A stretch of 64,000 nucleotides of DNA from Chondrosia reniformis (taxonomy: Eukaryota; Porifera; Demospongiae; Chondrillida; Chondrillidae). The notes under the pieces were generated by a model. It saw only the letters and a program-made list of their open reading frames with translations. It was not told where the DNA came from and searched no databases. The stretch covers positions 9,314,501 through 9,378,500 of the forward strand of contig OX359189.1 of the NCBI GenBank assembly GCA_947172415.1. Direction: 5' to 3'. The number at the start of each line of letters is the position of its first letter. Positions within the stretch are counted from its first letter, which is position 1. A program made the translations under genes and the position numbers. This document shows positions 61,937-64,000 of this stretch, in pieces.

Positions 61937-63707
61937 TTATAATTGGCTAATGTTTATTTGTACATCAGCAGGATTCTTCTCCATGTCCTCATGTTCTGAC
62001 TGGTTATAAGTATCTATAAAGAAGCAAACAAAATGAAGCAATCTTATACATTCAATGAAGTGATCATAATATATTAGAGTTATTTATGTATTAATTGTTT
62101 AGACTGGGTCATCAAGTGAAAGATGAGGTTAATTGTGCTAGGTTTCCAAAGATTTTAGATATTAGAAATCTTATACACAACAAATTTCCATAAATGGTTT
62201 AATAATAGACATCATTGTCAATTGAATCTGGACTTTAGCCCGCCCACTCATAAGGACATAAAAGGCCTTTATATACGTTTATATCATAAAATGTCCCTGT
62301 GTGCAAGTTACCAAATGGTCTCTAACCCCATTGATTATGCAAATGTATGCAACCATGCATTAATCGTCAGTATTCTTAGCTCCCTCTCAAAGCAAATCAA
62401 ATCTGCTGTGGTTATTAGCTAAGACCCCTTTAAGACTGGAACTTTTGTTGGCATGCAACTTTTGTCAATATATGGCATTCAGAAGGGTCATCTTCAAGGT
62501 GTGAAAAGGTAATTGATATAGGCCATGTGTTCTACCTGTATACGTAAACTACTACTCTCTATGCAGTAGTTGTGGATTACAAGGCCTGCAACAGCGTGAC
62601 TAAAGTCTTGTACTGTTTAATATACTTGTGATTATCCTAGGAGTCACTTTGATCCCTTTAACTCTGTAACTTTTAGTAGTACTTGATTGTAACTTTTATA
62701 CGATAGACACATTATATTATACTTTATACCTTTAGGTTGTATAGGATGATCACTTCCTCTTTTAGATCTCTTCCTCATACAACAAGCCACAACACATGTA
62801 ACTATGATTATGATCCAACTGATTATCAGCAGTGAAGCTAACACACCAGATGAGGCTATCCAAAATCTAGATCTCAGCCCATCTACTGTATATATGAAGT
62901 AACAGAAAGGTAGCAGACCAAATCCATGTCAAAATGGTATAAATTATAATTTACCATTATTAAAATTTGTGTTCACTTTCAACTTTGTACTTTTACTGAC
63001 TAAAACTACATTTTGAAAGCAATAAGCAATGGCATCCACTCCAATGAGGTAAATAGTTGGTGTCAAATCTTCAATGGTGTAGTATGTTTCATTCGTAGTT
63101 ACTTTTCTCAAACTAGATCCATCTCCACTCTGTTGCCATGTTACCTCATACACAATAGTGCAGTGCTCATAACATCCTACACTGTGGGACCACATTATGG
63201 AGATTGTACTCTCAGATATATTTAGAAGTGCCAATTTATTAGGTGGGTTGAAGGATTCAGCATCACCTATATAATATGCAGAAAAATTCTTCTGGATCAA
63301 TCAGTTGTATATATGTGAATGCACACAAATGTTCATATATATTTTGCATGGTAAATATATTATGCCTGTATACTACGTATATAGATCTCTAAAATTTTTA
63401 TTTGCATATTTATATACGTATATGTCATATATATATATATGTAATATACATTGTACGTATTATGTAAAACTATATATTTTATGTGTATACTGTATTAGAT
63501 TTTCGTACATAAATGTCAGCAACTGACCTTCACATTTTGGTTTTGCCTCCTTGAAGCTCCAAATGTTCCTAATCGGACAAGTTAGGTACTTTCCCTCTGC
63601 AAGTACACATCCTTCATTGCACTCCACAACAAGTAATTCACCAGATGTGGACACACTCTTTGTGTTACCATAGTAGCCATTCATTGGCTTGCTCAAAACA
63701 GGGCACA
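61937..63707 (-). CDS. Receptor 16: divergent CCP-FN3 transmembrane protein, tail without tyrosine motif (5' end outside)
   Basis: Minus-strand exons in phase 1: 63707-63528 (CCP/sushi: CPVLSKPMNGYYGN, then VVECNEGC, LTC, W and a final PKC), 63266-62955 (FN3: IMWSHSVGCYEHC, VTWQQSGDGSSLRK), 62882-62730 (TM: VLASLLIISWIIIIVTCVVAC then CMRKRSKRG) and 62013-61937 (tail). FN3 and TM are clearly related to FN3b and TM of type 3. The tail reads DTYNQSEHEDMEKNPAD, then VQINISQL and a stop: the NPAY tyrosine is Asp and the YINL tyrosine is absent. More 5' exons must lie beyond the window. The long intron 62014-62729 holds AT-rich sequence without a recognised gene. It is an old outgroup of the cluster with a different ectodomain. 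Confidence 0.65.
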
Positions 63708-64000
63708 CTATATATATATACATATATACGTATATATATCGTTCTATTCAATGCATTATCTCATATATAAATCAGCTATATATGATTGAAGATTGAAGAT
63801 TGAAGCTTTAGTTAACGAAGCTTTTCTATCTTTATTTATAATGTTAAGATTATGAATATATATATATATATTAAAGCCCAACAAAGCGGCCAAGTAGTTT
63901 GAGTGCGGGGATGGCAGCCCCACGAGTTCTTAAACTCGAAATACTTGTTTTAATTCTTTACTAAAAATGTTTGAGAATGAATACTTCTGTTTGATCATGA
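63708..64000. other. Intron-like edge sequence
   Basis: TA-rich, probably an intron of receptor 16. A GC-richer hairpin-like stretch at about 63890-63940 (GCGGGGATGGCAGCCCC, GAGTTCTTAAACTCG) has no recognised RNA family. Confidence 0.35.

Noticed and set aside
63890-63945. tRNA-like hairpins near the right edge
   Set aside because: No A and B box with correct spacing and no cloverleaf could be drawn.

Overview
The window is AT-rich metazoan DNA: genes are split by short GT-AG introns, with many TA-rich microsatellites and hairpin MITEs. The composition, intron style and domain content suggest a demosponge such as Amphimedon; that is an inference and no species-diagnostic gene was identified. 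Almost all the coding content is one tandem family of single-pass receptors built from Ig and fibronectin type III (FN3) domains. I count 16 loci, several broken, plus orphan exons. No RNA gene beyond candidates, and no CRISPR, was seen.

There are three recurring gene types, all with phase 1-1 exons. Type 1 (+ strand; starts at 592, 13349, 21388, 28290, 58379) and type 2 (+ strand; 6212, 18393, 32866, 38078, 47894) encode signal peptide, Ig1, FN3, Ig2, transmembrane (TM) exon and a separate tail exon. Type 3 (- strand; starts at 6007, 18179, 32559, 37863, 47680) encodes signal peptide, Ig, FN3, Ig, FN3, TM and tail. The tails carry a two-tyrosine motif: NPAY(I/V)PI, ten residues, then YVNL (types 1 and 2) or YINL (type 3). 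This fits YxxI-x10-YxxL, an ITAM-like spacing, with an NPxY around the first tyrosine and a YxN (Grb2 SH2-like) at the second.

The layout is strongly patterned. Type 3 and type 2 genes are paired head to head across promoters of about 200-305 bp (five copies). Type 3 genes meet a neighbouring + strand gene tail to tail over a (GAGAAT)n microsatellite. All five type 1 genes have a perfect palindromic NF-kB-type site about 17-26 bases before the ATG, and four of five bidirectional promoters have another kB-like site beside a CCAAT box. Four intergenic blocks (9.0-12.9, 24.0-27.8, 40.9-45.3, 50.5-54.5 kb) hold a minus-strand glycine-zipper exon and a ~3 kb conserved repeat. Three of these blocks end in an intact orphan tail exon.

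The right end differs. It holds a relic TM/tail with an internal inversion (55.05-55.39 kb), a complete two-exon glycine-zipper gene (56.0-56.7 kb), a decayed P-loop GTPase (57.2-58.1 kb), a type 1 receptor that lost its FN3 exon to a Penelope-like insertion (58.4-60.9 kb), and a divergent minus-strand receptor with CCP and FN3 domains running off the window.

Taken together this looks like a rapidly evolving, possibly immune or allorecognition receptor cluster. Ectodomain loops vary and the tail exon is nearly invariant, yet individual members have repeatedly lost the signalling tail. The function is inferred from architecture only.
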